A DNA stretch of 10,997 nt from the NCBI GenBank assembly GCA_946886875.1, contig CAMPJN010000100.1, positions 1-10,997 of the forward strand, read 5' to 3'. Origin of the DNA: an uncultured Pseudomonas sp. Lineage in GTDB: Bacteria > Pseudomonadota > Gammaproteobacteria > Pseudomonadales > Pseudomonadaceae. The stretch's first letter is position 1; every line of letters starts with the position of its first letter. The translations under genes were made by a program, and so were the position numbers. The notes beneath the pieces were generated by a model that saw only the letters and a list, made by a program, of their open reading frames with translations, searched no databases and had not been told where the DNA came from. Positions 1 through 7,173 of the stretch are shown one piece after another.

Positions 1-301
1 TCAGCATCGCCACTTCGCTGGTCAGGCCCTTGTCGCCGCTTTGCAGCAGGTCGCCGAAGTAAGAGGCCAGCACCAGGGCGGCGAACCCACCGAACACCAC
101 CGCCCAGGCCGCCACGCCGAAATGTTCGCCAAGCAGCATGGCAAAGCCGCCGAGCAACGCGCTCAAGCCAAAGGTGCGGATGCCCGCGGCAAACTGGCCG
201 TCCTCGCTGTTGCGCTCCTGCCAGCCGCGCTCGGCACCGATCAACAGGCCAACCGCCAGGGCGCTGGCGAAATTCAGCAGGGTATCCAGGGCTTCGGGCA
301 T
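1..301 (-). CDS. MgtC/SapB-type inner membrane protein, N-terminal fragment
   Basis: The gene runs off the left edge, so only about the first 100 residues are visible. They begin MPEALDTLLNFASALAVG and continue LLIGAERGWQER, then IRTFGLSALLGGFAMLLGE, then a further hydrophobic stretch. The pattern G-L-L-I-G-x-E-R-G followed by R-T-F and a glycine-rich membrane helix is characteristic of the MgtC/SapB N-terminal domain, often seen in pseudomonads joined to a DUF4010-type membrane region. At least three membrane segments can be seen. I chose the ATG at 301 because AAGG lies 6 nt upstream of it; an in-frame ATG two codons earlier (307) sits directly against the AAGG and is less likely. It lies downstream of the kinase gene on the same strand, about 186 bp away with a hairpin between, so it is probably a separate unit. 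MgtC relatives are linked to magnesium stress and virulence, but the role of this longer type is unclear. Confidence 0.7.
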   Translation of the reverse strand, partial: MPEALDTLLNFASALAVGLLIGAERGWQERNSEDGQFAAGIRTFGLSALLGGFAMLLGEHFGVAAWAVVFGGFAALVLASYFGDLLQSGDKGLTSEVAML

Positions 302-417
302 GGGCATCCTTGGCGGGGGTGTGATAGCGGCAGTTTAGCCAGAAGCCGGGGCAGTGTTTTGCCTCAGGTCAGGATTGTGTCCTTTGTCTGGGTCCTTGGC
401 TGTCAGCCCCTGTAGGG

Positions 418-461
418 CGGGTGAAACCCGCCACGGCGGCATTGCTGGCGGGTTTCACCCG
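418..461. repeat. Perfect 16-bp inverted repeat (REP-like hairpin)
   Basis: CGGGTGAAACCCGCCA at 418-433 is exactly complementary to 446-461, with a 12-nt loop. Each arm is itself a small dyad (CGGGT-GAA-ACCCG), so alternative folds are possible. It lies 26 bp beyond the kinase stop codon and upstream of the MgtC-type gene, both on the minus strand. No T-run follows in that direction, so it is not a classical intrinsic terminator. It resembles short palindromic repeats scattered in Pseudomonas intergenic regions and may stabilise the 3' end of the kinase mRNA. Confidence 0.75.
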
Positions 462-487
462 TGCGGTCGCTGTTCTCGGGCGACTTC

Positions 488-3400
488 CTAACGCAGCTTC
501 AGATGCCGACTGACCAGGGCGCGCAAGGCCGCCGGTTTGACCGGCTTGGCCAGGTAGTCGAGGCCGGCGGCATGCACTGCGTCGATCAGCTCGGGGCGGC
601 CGTCGGCGCTGATCACCACGCCGGGCACAGGTTCGCCCAGGCGGGTACGCAGCCAGGCCATCAGTTCGGTGCCGGTATCGCCTTCATCGAGGTGATAGTC
701 GACCAAAGCCAAGTGCGGGCGCACGTCTTCGCTAAGTAGGTGTTCGCATTCCAGGCGATTGCGCGCCGTCCAGACCTGGCAGCCCCAGCGCGACAGCAGG
801 CTGTGCATGCCGGTGAGAATGCTGTCTTCATTATCGACGCACAGCACCTGGCAGCCGTTCAGCGCTACGGCCTGCTGTTCGGCGGGATTGCGTTGTGCCT
901 GCTGCGTCGGCTTGCGCGCCAGGGGCACGCAAACGCTGAACACGCTGCCTTTGCCCGGCCAGGAGCGCACTTGCAGCGGGTGGTCGAGCACCCGGCACAG
1001 ACCGTCGGCAATCGCCAGACCCAGGCCCAGGCCTTTTTCGGCGCGGGTCTGGTGGCTGTCGAGGCGTTTGAACTCCTCGAAAATCACCTTGAGCTTGTCC
1101 GCCGGGATGCCGGGGCCACAGTCCCAGACTTCCAGGCACAGGTGCCCGTCGCGATGGCGCACGCCCAACAGCACCCGGCCTTTGGCGTAGCGGAAGGCAT
1201 TGGTCAGGAAGTTCTGCAGCACACGGCGCAACAGCTTGATATCGCTGTCGATCCATTGCCGGCTGCCGTGCACGCGCAGGTCGACGCCTTGTTCGGCGGC
1301 CAGCGCCTTGAATTCGGTGGCCAGGGTGTCGAACAGCGAACTCACCGGGAAGGCGTTGCGCTCCGGGGTGATGCGGTCGTTTTCCAGGCGCGAGATATCC
1401 AGCAGGTCGCTGATCAGGTCTTCGGCCGAGCGCAGCGAGCTATCGAGGTGGCGCACCAACTCCTTGGCGTCGCGCGGCAGGGCGTCCTCCTGGTGGGAGA
1501 GGGCGGCGGAGAACAGCCGCGCGGCGTTCAGCGGTTGCATCAGGTCATGGCTGACGGCGGTGAGGAAGCGGGTCTTCGACTGGTTGGCCGACTCGGCCAC
1601 GCCCTTGGCCTCGCTCAGTGCCTGGTTGAGCTGGGACAGCTCCTGGGTGCGTTCGGCGACCCGTTGTTCAAGGCCTTCGTTGGCGCCTTTGAGCGCGCGT
1701 TCGGCCTCACGGAACTCGGTAATGTCGGTGAAACTCATGACGAAACCGCCGCCGGGCATGGGGTTGCCGATCAGTTCGATGACCCGGCCATTGGGAAATA
1801 GACGTTCCGAGGTGTGTGCGGTGCCCTGGCGCATCCAATACAGACGCTTGTTCACATGTTCTTCGATATCGCCGGGGCCGAGCAGGCCGCGTTCGGCGTT
1901 GAAGCGGATCAGCTCCGCCACTGGGCGGCCGACATAGACCTGGCCGTCGGGGTAGCCGAACAGTTCGATATAGCGGCGGTTCCAGGCCACCAGGCGCAGC
2001 GCCTGGTCGACCACGCTGATGCCCTGGGTGATGTTCTCGATCGCGCCCTGTAACAGTGCGCGGTTGAACTGCAGCACCTCGCTGGCTTCGTCGACGATGC
2101 GCACCACATCCTCGACCTGCATTTCCCGCCCTTCGATGGCCGCCTTGACCACAGCGCGCGTCGACGATGCGCCCAGTACCCCGGCCAGCAGGCGTTCGGT
2201 GTGGGCGATCCAGTCACTGTTGGCGGTCTGGTTGGGGTCGAAGGCTTTGCCCTGGCGCACGGCGAAGCGCATAAAGCTTTGCTGCGCGCGGTCCTCGCCG
2301 ACAAAGCGGTTGGCCAGGGTCAGCAGGTCGCCGACCTGCACCGCGAGCATGCTGCGGTTGCTCGGTTTGGCGCCGAAGTCCTGACCGATGAAACGCTCGG
2401 CCTGCCAATGTTCGGCGACCCGGGTGCGGGCGAAATAGGACACCCAGACGAACAGCAGGAAGTTGCCGGCCAGCGACAACACCACGCCGCGGGTCAGCGC
2501 ATCGACCTGAAAGCCGATCGGCCCGTAGAGCAACATCTGCAAACCGGGGAAGTTCTCCAACGGCCAGCCCAGACCGCGTGCGCCCAGCGGCAGAACCAGG
2601 GTGTAGAACCAGATCAGCGCGCCGAAAATCAGCCCGGCGAATACGCCTTGGCGGTTGGCTTGCTTCCACAGCAGGGCGCCGAACATGGCTGGCGCCAACT
2701 GGCCGATGGCGGCGAAGGATACCTGGCCGATGGTCGCCAGGCTGGCGTTGGAACCGAGCAGGCGATAGCAGACATAGGCCAGCAGCAGGATCGCCACTAT
2801 GCTCACCCGGCGGGCGCTGAGCATCCAGTGACGGAAGGCCTCGTACGGTCGCTCGGTGTTTTTTCGGCGCAACAGCCAGGGCAGCAGCATGTCGTTGGAA
2901 ATCATCGTCGACAGCGCCACCGCGGCGACGATGACCATGCCGGTGGCGGCGGAGGCACCGCCGATAAACGCCAGCAAGGCCAGCGCGGGATGGGCTTCGG
3001 CTAGCGGCAGGCTGATCACGAAGGAGTCCGGGGAGATGCCGGCGGGAAAATGCATCTGCCCGGCCAGGGCGATAGGCACCACGAACAGCGCGGCCAGCAC
3101 CAGGTAGGCGGGGAACACCCAGCGCGCCAGGCGCAGGTCCTTGGGCTCGATGTTTTCCACCACCATGACGTGGAACTGCCGCGGCAGGCAGATGATTGCG
3201 ATCATCGACAGACCGGTCAGGGTGATCATTGCCGGCCAGTTCACCGCTTCGGCCCAGAACGCGTCGAGCTCGGGGGTGTTGCGCGCTTGCTCGAACAAAT
3301 CTTCGAAGCCGTTGTACAGCCCATAGGTGACGAAGGCGCCGACTGCGAGAAAGGCCAGCAGCTTGACCAGCGATTCGAAGGCGATCGCCAGCACCATGCC

Positions 3401-3964
3401 GCGGTGGTGTTCGGTGACATCCAGGTTGCGCGTGCCGAACAGGATGGTGAACAAGGCCAGCGCTACTGTGACGATCAGCGCCGTATCCTGGGCGCTGGTG
3501 CCATTGGCGCCGGCCCCAGCACCGATCAACAGGTTGACGCCGAGGACGATGCCCTTGAGCTGCAGGGCGATATAGGGCAGCACGCCGACCAGGCAGATCA
3601 GCGCCACCACCACCGCCAGCGATTGCGATTTGCCGTAGCGCGCGGCGATGAAGTCGGCGATCGAGGTGATGTTTTCCTGTTTGCTGATCATCACCATCTT
3701 GCGCATCACCCAGGGGGCGAACAGCAACATGATGATCGGTCCCAGGTAGATCGGCAGGAACAACCAGAGTTGCTCGGCGGCCTGGCCGACCGCGCCAAAG
3801 AAGGTCCAGCTGGTGCAGTAGACCGCCAGCGACAGGCTATAGACCCAGGCGCGCATCCGCGGCGGCAGCGGTGTGGGACGGCGATCGCCATAAAAGGCGA
3901 TGGCGAACAGTACCGCCATATAGATCAAGGCAACCGCAGCGATCAGCCCGATGGACAACGACAT
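488..3964 (-). CDS. SSS-transporter-domain hybrid sensor histidine kinase/response regulator
   Basis: This is a 1158-residue inner-membrane sensor protein. Residues 1 to about 515 form a multi-helix sodium/solute symporter (PutP-like) module. A PAS domain covers roughly 640-755 (ENITQGISVVD, LVAWNRRYIELFGYP), followed by a predicted coiled coil to about 795. The HisKA box is SHDLMQPLNAARLF with the phosphorylatable His at about 806. The HATPase has the N box QNFLTNAFRYA (Asn ~922), G1 DCGPGIP (~948) and G2 GLGLGLA (~978). The C-terminal receiver starts VLCVDNED and has its phosphoacceptor Asp in ALVDYHL (~1089), Ser in ISAD (~1119) and Lys in AKPVKP (~1140). All catalytic residues appear intact. 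The frame is open to 4039, but I chose MSLSIGLI at 3964 because GGAG lies 5 nt upstream and the first helix begins there. CbrA has the same transporter-kinase plan but lacks a receiver. The ligand is unknown; the gene is divergent from a GNAT-AraC pair. Confidence 0.9.
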   Translation of the reverse strand: MSLSIGLIAAVALIYMAVLFAIAFYGDRRPTPLPPRMRAWVYSLSLAVYCTSWTFFGAVGQAAEQLWLFLPIYLGPIIMLLFAPWVMRKMVMISKQENITSIADFIAARYGKSQSLAVVVALICLVGVLPYIALQLKGIVLGVNLLIGAGAGANGTSAQDTALIVTVALALFTILFGTRNLDVTEHHRGMVLAIAFESLVKLLAFLAVGAFVTYGLYNGFEDLFEQARNTPELDAFWAEAVNWPAMITLTGLSMIAIICLPRQFHVMVVENIEPKDLRLARWVFPAYLVLAALFVVPIALAGQMHFPAGISPDSFVISLPLAEAHPALALLAFIGGASAATGMVIVAAVALSTMISNDMLLPWLLRRKNTERPYEAFRHWMLSARRVSIVAILLLAYVCYRLLGSNASLATIGQVSFAAIGQLAPAMFGALLWKQANRQGVFAGLIFGALIWFYTLVLPLGARGLGWPLENFPGLQMLLYGPIGFQVDALTRGVVLSLAGNFLLFVWVSYFARTRVAEHWQAERFIGQDFGAKPSNRSMLAVQVGDLLTLANRFVGEDRAQQSFMRFAVRQGKAFDPNQTANSDWIAHTERLLAGVLGASSTRAVVKAAIEGREMQVEDVVRIVDEASEVLQFNRALLQGAIENITQGISVVDQALRLVAWNRRYIELFGYPDGQVYVGRPVAELIRFNAERGLLGPGDIEEHVNKRLYWMRQGTAHTSERLFPNGRVIELIGNPMPGGGFVMSFTDITEFREAERALKGANEGLEQRVAERTQELSQLNQALSEAKGVAESANQSKTRFLTAVSHDLMQPLNAARLFSAALSHQEDALPRDAKELVRHLDSSLRSAEDLISDLLDISRLENDRITPERNAFPVSSLFDTLATEFKALAAEQGVDLRVHGSRQWIDSDIKLLRRVLQNFLTNAFRYAKGRVLLGVRHRDGHLCLEVWDCGPGIPADKLKVIFEEFKRLDSHQTRAEKGLGLGLAIADGLCRVLDHPLQVRSWPGKGSVFSVCVPLARKPTQQAQRNPAEQQAVALNGCQVLCVDNEDSILTGMHSLLSRWGCQVWTARNRLECEHLLSEDVRPHLALVDYHLDEGDTGTELMAWLRTRLGEPVPGVVISADGRPELIDAVHAAGLDYLAKPVKPAALRALVSRHLKLR

Positions 3965-4001
3965 ACACACTCCAGCGACAAACCAGCGCAAAACCAACGC
4001 C

Positions 4002-4041
4002 GCCGATGGCAAATGGCTACGGCAAACGGCTAACGGCAAAC
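4002..4041 (-). repeat. Tandem repeat, three imperfect 13-14 bp units, in kinase leader
   Basis: Read on the minus strand (kinase sense), the units are GTTTGCCGTTAGCC (4041-4028), GTTTGCCGTAGCC (4027-4015) and ATTTGCCATCGGC (4014-4002), head to tail. The first two differ by one inserted base; the third is more diverged. The array ends 37 bp before the chosen kinase start. It could be a set of regulator binding sites or a leader RNA motif. No protein can be assigned from the sequence. Confidence 0.6.
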
Positions 4042-4190
4042 TATGTGCAACTTATTAGGTCTCAGACTTTGGACGAAAAGCGCCGCATGCCCATGCGGTG
4101 GATTTTCGTGCTGGGGCCCCGGTCGATGGGCGAGACGATACTGCACAGCAACCTTCAGCAGTGTCGCAGCAAACTGGCGTGCCGTCAGGC

Positions 4191-4213
4191 GCGACCAAGG
4201 TCGCAAATATAAT
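4191..4213 (+). promoter_or_regulatory. Candidate promoter -10 with adjacent operator dyad for GNAT-araC
   Basis: GCGACCAAGGTCGC (4191-4204) is a dyad with perfect 6-bp arms around AA. Four bases later comes TATAAT (4208-4213), an exact -10 consensus in otherwise GC-rich DNA, about 95 bp before the GNAT start. No good -35 hexamer sits at the usual spacing. That fits an activator-dependent promoter, with the dyad in the position of the spacer. Chance occurrence cannot be excluded. Confidence 0.35.
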
Positions 4214-4307
4214 CGAACCTGGATGTGCAAAATGCTTTTTGGCAATTGTGATCGGGCACCTGCCCTGATAGCGTGGCGCGCGTGCGCTTAATTGGAGGAG
4301 GGACCCC

Positions 4308-4877
4308 ATGTTCAAGCCGCAATTGATTACCTTGCAACGTGGCGCGCTGCGCATCGAACCCATGGTCGATGCCGACATTCCAGCGTTGGTGACCCTGGCC
4401 GAGGCCAACCGCCAGGAACTGATCTATATGAATGGTGCTCAGCGCCTGGACTGGTACCGCAGCGGTTTGAGCGAGCAGCGCGAGGGCAAGGCACTGCCCT
4501 TCGTTATCCGTCTCGGCGAGCAACTGGTCGGCACCACCCGCTTCGGCGACTTCATGCCTAGCCTGCCCGCCGCCGAAATCGGCTGGACCTGGCTGGACAG
4601 CAGCCAGCACGGCAGCGGCCTGAACAACATGATCAAGTACCTGATGCTGCGCCACGCCTTCGAAAGCTGGCGTCTGGTGCGCGTGCAGCTGAAAACCGCC
4701 GCGAGCAACCTGCGCTCCCAACGCGCCATCGAAAAACTTGGCGCAGTGCGCGAAGGCGTGTTGCGCAATCATCGGCGCCTGGCCGATGGGCGTCTGGATG
4801 ACAGCGTGCTGTACAGCATTACCGATGAGGACTGGCCGGCGATCAAGCAGGAACTGGAGGCGCGTTTCAGCGGTTGA
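4308..4877 (+). CDS. GNAT-family N-acetyltransferase (RimJ/RimL-like)
   Basis: This 189-residue soluble protein should transfer an acetyl group from acetyl-CoA to an amine; the substrate is unknown. The acetyl-CoA loop region is IGWTWLDSSQHGSGLNN (91-107), with the usual Arg/Gln-x-x-Gly-x-Gly replaced by S-Q-H-G-S-G. The C-terminal half has the RimL-type signature N-x-x-S-x-x-A-I-x-K-L-G-A-x-x-E-G-x-L-R at 134-153. Length is normal for the family and no domain is missing. The start is well set: GGAGGAGGG at 4294-4302 ends 5 nt before the ATG. The stop is only 3 nt from the next start, so the gene is very likely cotranscribed with the AraC regulator. This subfamily acetylates ribosomal protein termini, antibiotics, polyamines or small metabolites, and the sequence does not choose among these. 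Confidence 0.88.
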   Translation: MFKPQLITLQRGALRIEPMVDADIPALVTLAEANRQELIYMNGAQRLDWYRSGLSEQREGKALPFVIRLGEQLVGTTRFGDFMPSLPAAEIGWTWLDSSQHGSGLNNMIKYLMLRHAFESWRLVRVQLKTAASNLRSQRAIEKLGAVREGVLRNHRRLADGRLDDSVLYSITDEDWPAIKQELEARFSG

Positions 4878-4880
4878 ACC

Positions 4881-5720
4881 ATGGAGCAAGAGGGCGTCGA
4901 GCGGACCCGTTTCTGGCAGTCCCCTGGGTTGGGCGGCGTCGAGCTGCTGCATGCGCACTTTATCGAGCAGCGCTTTTCGCCCCACGTGCATGAGGGTTTC
5001 GTCCTCGCCGTAATCGAGCAGGGCGCCCATCGTTTCCAGCATCGCGGCAGCGATCACGTAGCCTCGACCGGCAGCATGATTCTGATCAATCCGGATGAAG
5101 TGCATTCCTGCTCTAAAGCCCATGAGCAGGGCTGGCGTTACCGCGCGTTTTACCCCGACACAACGCAGATAACCGGCGTTCTGGATGAGTTGCAGCTGGG
5201 CCAAGGCGGCATGCCCAGCTTTGCCGATAGCGTGCTGCACGACCCCGCGGTGGGCCAGGTATTCAGTGACCTGCATCGTCTGATGGACAGTCCTGCGAGT
5301 GCCTTGCAGCAGCAAACCGCCTGGCGCGAAGCCATATTGTTGCTGTTTCAGCGGCATGCGCGCATTCCCGCCGTCACTACCCCGGGACGTGAGCCCCAGG
5401 CCGTGGCGCGGGCCAAGGAAATATTGAATGCGCATCTCGTCGATCCGCCGTCGTTGGAGGCGCTGGCCGCGGCAGTGGGGTTGTCGCCGTTCCATTTCGC
5501 CCGGGTATTCCGCCGTGCCACCGGCCTGCCGCCGCATAGCTGGTTGATGCAGCGCCGGGTGGAGCAGGCTCGCGCTTTGTTGAAAGTCGGCTGCACGCCG
5601 CTGGCGGCCGCCATGCAATTGGGCTTTGCCGATCAGAGCCACCTGACTCGACAGTTCAAGCAAACCTACGGCATCGGCCCCGGCGCTTATCGCAAGGCTT
5701 GCGCTATTCGCCTCCTGTAG
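4881..5720 (+). CDS. AraC-family transcriptional regulator with cupin sensor domain
   Basis: This is a 279-residue DNA-binding regulator. The N-terminal half is a cupin-type ligand domain: HVHEGFVLAVIEQG at 35-48 and a second strand motif ending NPDEVH at 70-75. The C-terminal AraC/XylS domain has two helix-turn-helix motifs, SLEALAAAVGLSPFHFARVF (191-210) and LAAAMQLGFADQSHLTRQFK (241-260), then the family ending GIGPGAYRK (264-272). The ATG lies 3 nt after the GNAT stop, indicating translational coupling. The next genes downstream are azlC and azlD, and cupin-AraC regulators often sit beside amino acid exporters, so control of azlCD by an effector such as a branched-chain amino acid is a reasonable inference. 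The TAG stop lies inside a palindromic repeat (5717-5740), so the extreme C-terminus may have been set by repeat insertion. Confidence 0.9.
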   Translation: MEQEGVERTRFWQSPGLGGVELLHAHFIEQRFSPHVHEGFVLAVIEQGAHRFQHRGSDHVASTGSMILINPDEVHSCSKAHEQGWRYRAFYPDTTQITGVLDELQLGQGGMPSFADSVLHDPAVGQVFSDLHRLMDSPASALQQQTAWREAILLLFQRHARIPAVTTPGREPQAVARAKEILNAHLVDPPSLEALAAAVGLSPFHFARVFRRATGLPPHSWLMQRRVEQARALLKVGCTPLAAAMQLGFADQSHLTRQFKQTYGIGPGAYRKACAIRLL

Positions 5721-5740
5721 CCCGGATGGCAATCCGGGGA
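5717..5740 (+). repeat. Palindromic repeat A, overlapping the araC stop codon
   Basis: The element begins GTAGCCCGGATGG and continues CAATCCGGGGA. It contains a dyad CCGGAT/ATCCGG. The same sequence family occurs as inverted pairs at 7317-7385 and 9461-9528. Relative to 7363-7385 read in reverse, this copy has one extra G. The TAG of the upstream regulator gene is the TAG of the repeat. Confidence 0.75.
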
Positions 5741-5751
5741 ATTCGTTGATC

Positions 5752-5798
5752 GTTCCCCCGCTTCAACGTGGGAATGCATCTTGTGACGCTCCGCGTCA
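5752..5798. repeat. Palindromic repeat C with adjoining hairpin
   Basis: GTTCCCCC (5752-5759) and GTGGGAAT (5768-5775) form an imperfect hairpin of the kind GTTCCCACGC...GTGGGAATGC common between Pseudomonas genes. It is followed by TGACGC-TCC-GCGTCA (5784-5798), a perfect 6-bp stem. A related but longer version with perfect arms is at 7264-7301. Confidence 0.6.
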
Positions 5799-5822
5799 TC
5801 AGCCGGCTATGGTTGGACGCGG

Positions 5823-5839
5823 ACGGTTCGACGCCTCGA
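5823..5839 (+). repeat. Repeat E, 17 nt, left copy
   Basis: ACGGTTCGACGCCTCGA here is the exact reverse complement of 7273-7289, on the other side of azlCD. The match stops at both ends after 17 nt. The distance between the two copies is about 1.4 kb. Confidence 0.7.
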
Positions 5840-5871
5840 CGCGGCACCACAGATATCCATTCTTCAACAGC

Positions 5872-5906
5872 CATGTTGAGCTTCGCCGCGCTCAGCGCCA
5901 ACCTAC
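5872..5906 (-). repeat. Repeat D, left copy
   Basis: Read on the minus strand, the element starts GTAGGTTGGCGCTGAG (5906-5891), continues with a GCGGCGAAG core, and ends CTCAACATG. The first 16 nt match 7412-7427 exactly in inverse orientation, and the rest aligns imperfectly. It is of the GTAGGTTGGCGCTGAGCGCAGCG type seen in many Pseudomonas intergenic regions. Confidence 0.65.
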
Positions 5907-5908
5907 AG

Positions 5909-5992
5909 GTCAGAGCCCAGGCGCTCTGTGGCGCTCGTCTGACGGCAAGAACACCCCCTGCGCAAGATCGTTCAAGACGGCGCTCTCGCGCC
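5909..5992 (+). promoter_or_regulatory. Nested dyads in the azlC leader region
   Basis: CAGAGC (5911-5916) can pair with GCTCTG (5923-5928), and GTCAGA (5909-5914) can pair with TCTGAC (5938-5943); the two pairings share bases and exclude each other. A further hairpin, GGCGC-TCTC-GCGCC (5979-5992), ends 18 nt before the azlC ribosome binding site. This could be leader control or more eroded repeat DNA. Confidence 0.3.
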
Positions 5993-6023
5993 ACGCTAGC
6001 CTTGCGGGTCTGGAGGATTAGCC

Positions 6024-6734
6024 ATGACCCGCTCGCAAGAATTCACCCAAGGTGCCCGTGACATGTTGCCCATGCTGCTCGGTGCCATTCCGTTCGGCAT
6101 CATTTTTGGCAGCCTGGCCGGGGCTGCGGGTTTGAGTGTTGGGCAAACCATCGGCATGTCGCTGCTGGTGTTCGCCGGTTCGGCGCAATTTATCGCGCTC
6201 AGCTTGCTCGGCGCCGGAGTGGGGTTGGCGGTGCTGTTATTGACCACGGCGGTGGTCAACCTGCGTCACGCGCTTTACAGCGCCAGCTTGCAACCCTTCG
6301 TGCGCCATCTGCCGGCGCGCTGGCGGCTGCCGTTGGCGTTCTGGTTGACCGACGAGGCTTACGCGGTAGTGCAGCATCGCTATGCCGAGCAGGATGCCTC
6401 GCCGAACAAACACTGGTATTTCCTCGGCGCGGCCCTGGCGATGTATGTGAACTGGCAGTTGTGCACCCTGGTCGGGGTGATCTTTGGCCAGAACGTGCCG
6501 AACCTCGGCGCCTGGGGCTTGGACTTTGCCATGCTCGCGACCTTTATCGGCATAGTCGTGCCCATGCTGCGCAATCGCCCGCAGGTAGCCGCGGCGCTGG
6601 CTGCCGCCGCAGTGGCGCTGGTGTGTCACGCGCTGCCTTATAAACTCGGCCTGCTCGCTGCGGCGTTCAGCGGCATTCTTGTCGGCGTAATGCTGGAGCG
6701 CCGGGCTGCGCTCGTCGAAGAGGAAGTCGTTTGA
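6024..6734 (+). CDS. azlC: AzlC family branched-chain amino acid exporter, large subunit
   Basis: This 236-residue inner-membrane protein is nearly all hydrophobic helices. Family landmarks are the N-terminal [19 protein letters not shown] (about 20-38), [16 protein letters not shown] (50-65), [14 protein letters not shown] (79-92) and the short [10 protein letters not shown] loop. With AzlD it forms a two-component exporter of the LIV-E family; the E. coli counterpart, YgaZH, exports valine and methionine. The start is supported by TGGAGG at 6011-6016, 7 nt before the ATG. The gene joins azlD through a TGATG overlap, so the subunits should be made together. The AraC-family gene 303 bp upstream is the candidate regulator. 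The exported substrate here is inferred from family, not seen. Confidence 0.9.
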   Translation: MTRSQEFTQGARDMLPMLLGAIPFGIIFGSLAGAAGLSVGQTIGMSLLVFAGSAQFIALSLLGAGVGLAVLLLTTAVVNLRHALYSASLQPFVRHLPARWRLPLAFWLTDEAYAVVQHRYAEQDASPNKHWYFLGAALAMYVNWQLCTLVGVIFGQNVPNLGAWGLDFAMLATFIGIVVPMLRNRPQVAAALAAAAVALVCHALPYKLGLLAAAFSGILVGVMLERRAALVEEEVV

Positions 6735-7063
6735 TGGAAAACTGGATACTGATTCTCGGCATGCTGGCGATCACCTTCGCCACCCGCTACAGCCTGTTCG
6801 CCTTTCCCGATTTGCGCTTCCCGCCGCTGGTGCGTCAGGGCCTGCATTACGTGCCGACCGCTGTGCTAACCGCCATCGTGGTGCCGGGCATGCTGATCCC
6901 CGATGGTCAGAACTGGGCTCCCAATTTGGATAACGCCTACCTGCTGGCGGGTTTGGCTGCCATCGCCATCGCCGCGCTGACGCGCAATCTGCTGGCGACC
7001 ATCGGTGGCGGATTTCTGGTGTTTTTCGTCCTGCGCTGGGCATTGGGGCAATTGCCGCTCTGA
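6734..7063 (+). CDS. azlD: AzlD family branched-chain amino acid exporter, small subunit
   Basis: This 109-residue membrane protein starts [20 protein letters not shown] and has about four helices, with the AzlD hallmarks T-R-Y-S-x-F followed by L-R-F-P-P-L-V-R-Q-G-L-H-Y-V-P-T-A-V-L (about residues 31-48). It ends in a helix, GGGFLVFFVLRWALGQLPL. It is the partner of AzlC and has the usual small size for AzlD/YgaH proteins. The ATG at 6734 overlaps the azlC stop by one base; the in-frame TTG just before it (6731) is possible but unlikely. A purine-rich AGAGGAAG about 10 nt upstream can serve as ribosome binding site. No intrinsic terminator is evident after the stop; a very strong palindrome begins 110 bp later. 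Confidence 0.88.
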   Translation: MENWILILGMLAITFATRYSLFAFPDLRFPPLVRQGLHYVPTAVLTAIVVPGMLIPDGQNWAPNLDNAYLLAGLAAIAIAALTRNLLATIGGGFLVFFVLRWALGQLPL

Positions 7064-7173
7064 TTCGCCGGCGCACTTTGTAGATCCTATGTTCCTGCGC
7101 AAGTTTTTTGGTCGACCATGGTTGGGTCAAACGGTGTATTCGACCGCCACACGGCAAGAGCAACGCGCAGCAC

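Larger units (their letters stand above)
3965..4307. other. Divergent intergenic control region
   Basis: This 343-bp gap separates the start codons of the sensor kinase (minus strand) and the GNAT gene (plus strand), so it must carry promoters for both. I see a three-unit tandem repeat close to the kinase start and a 14-nt dyad followed by a TATAAT on the plus strand, each listed separately. I found no convincing -35/-10 pair for the kinase and no sigma54-type GG/GC motif. Open frames that cross the gap look incidental. Confidence 0.6.
5721..6023. other. Repeat-rich gap between araC and azlC
   Basis: This 303-bp gap holds copies of four repeat types (A, C, E and D in order) followed by small dyads close to azlC. 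I see no open frame with convincing protein character; frames that cross it follow repeat sequence. No classical terminator or clear sigma70 promoter is visible. Whether azlCD is read through from araC or has its own promoter cannot be decided from the sequence. Confidence 0.6.

Noticed and set aside
740..1801. A 353-codon plus-strand frame opposite the kinase catalytic domains
   Set aside because: It lies wholly within an intact kinase gene whose motifs are all present on the other strand; no start context or domain supports it.
3050..4033. A 327-codon plus-strand frame opposite the kinase transporter domain
   Set aside because: The translation is rich in Gln, His, Asp and Arg, typical of a shadow of a membrane-protein gene, with no family motif.
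4185..5732. A 515-codon open frame on the minus strand antisense to both the GNAT and AraC genes
   Set aside because: It lacks any recognisable domain and its composition follows the codon pattern of the two clear genes on the other strand; GC-rich DNA gives long antisense frames.
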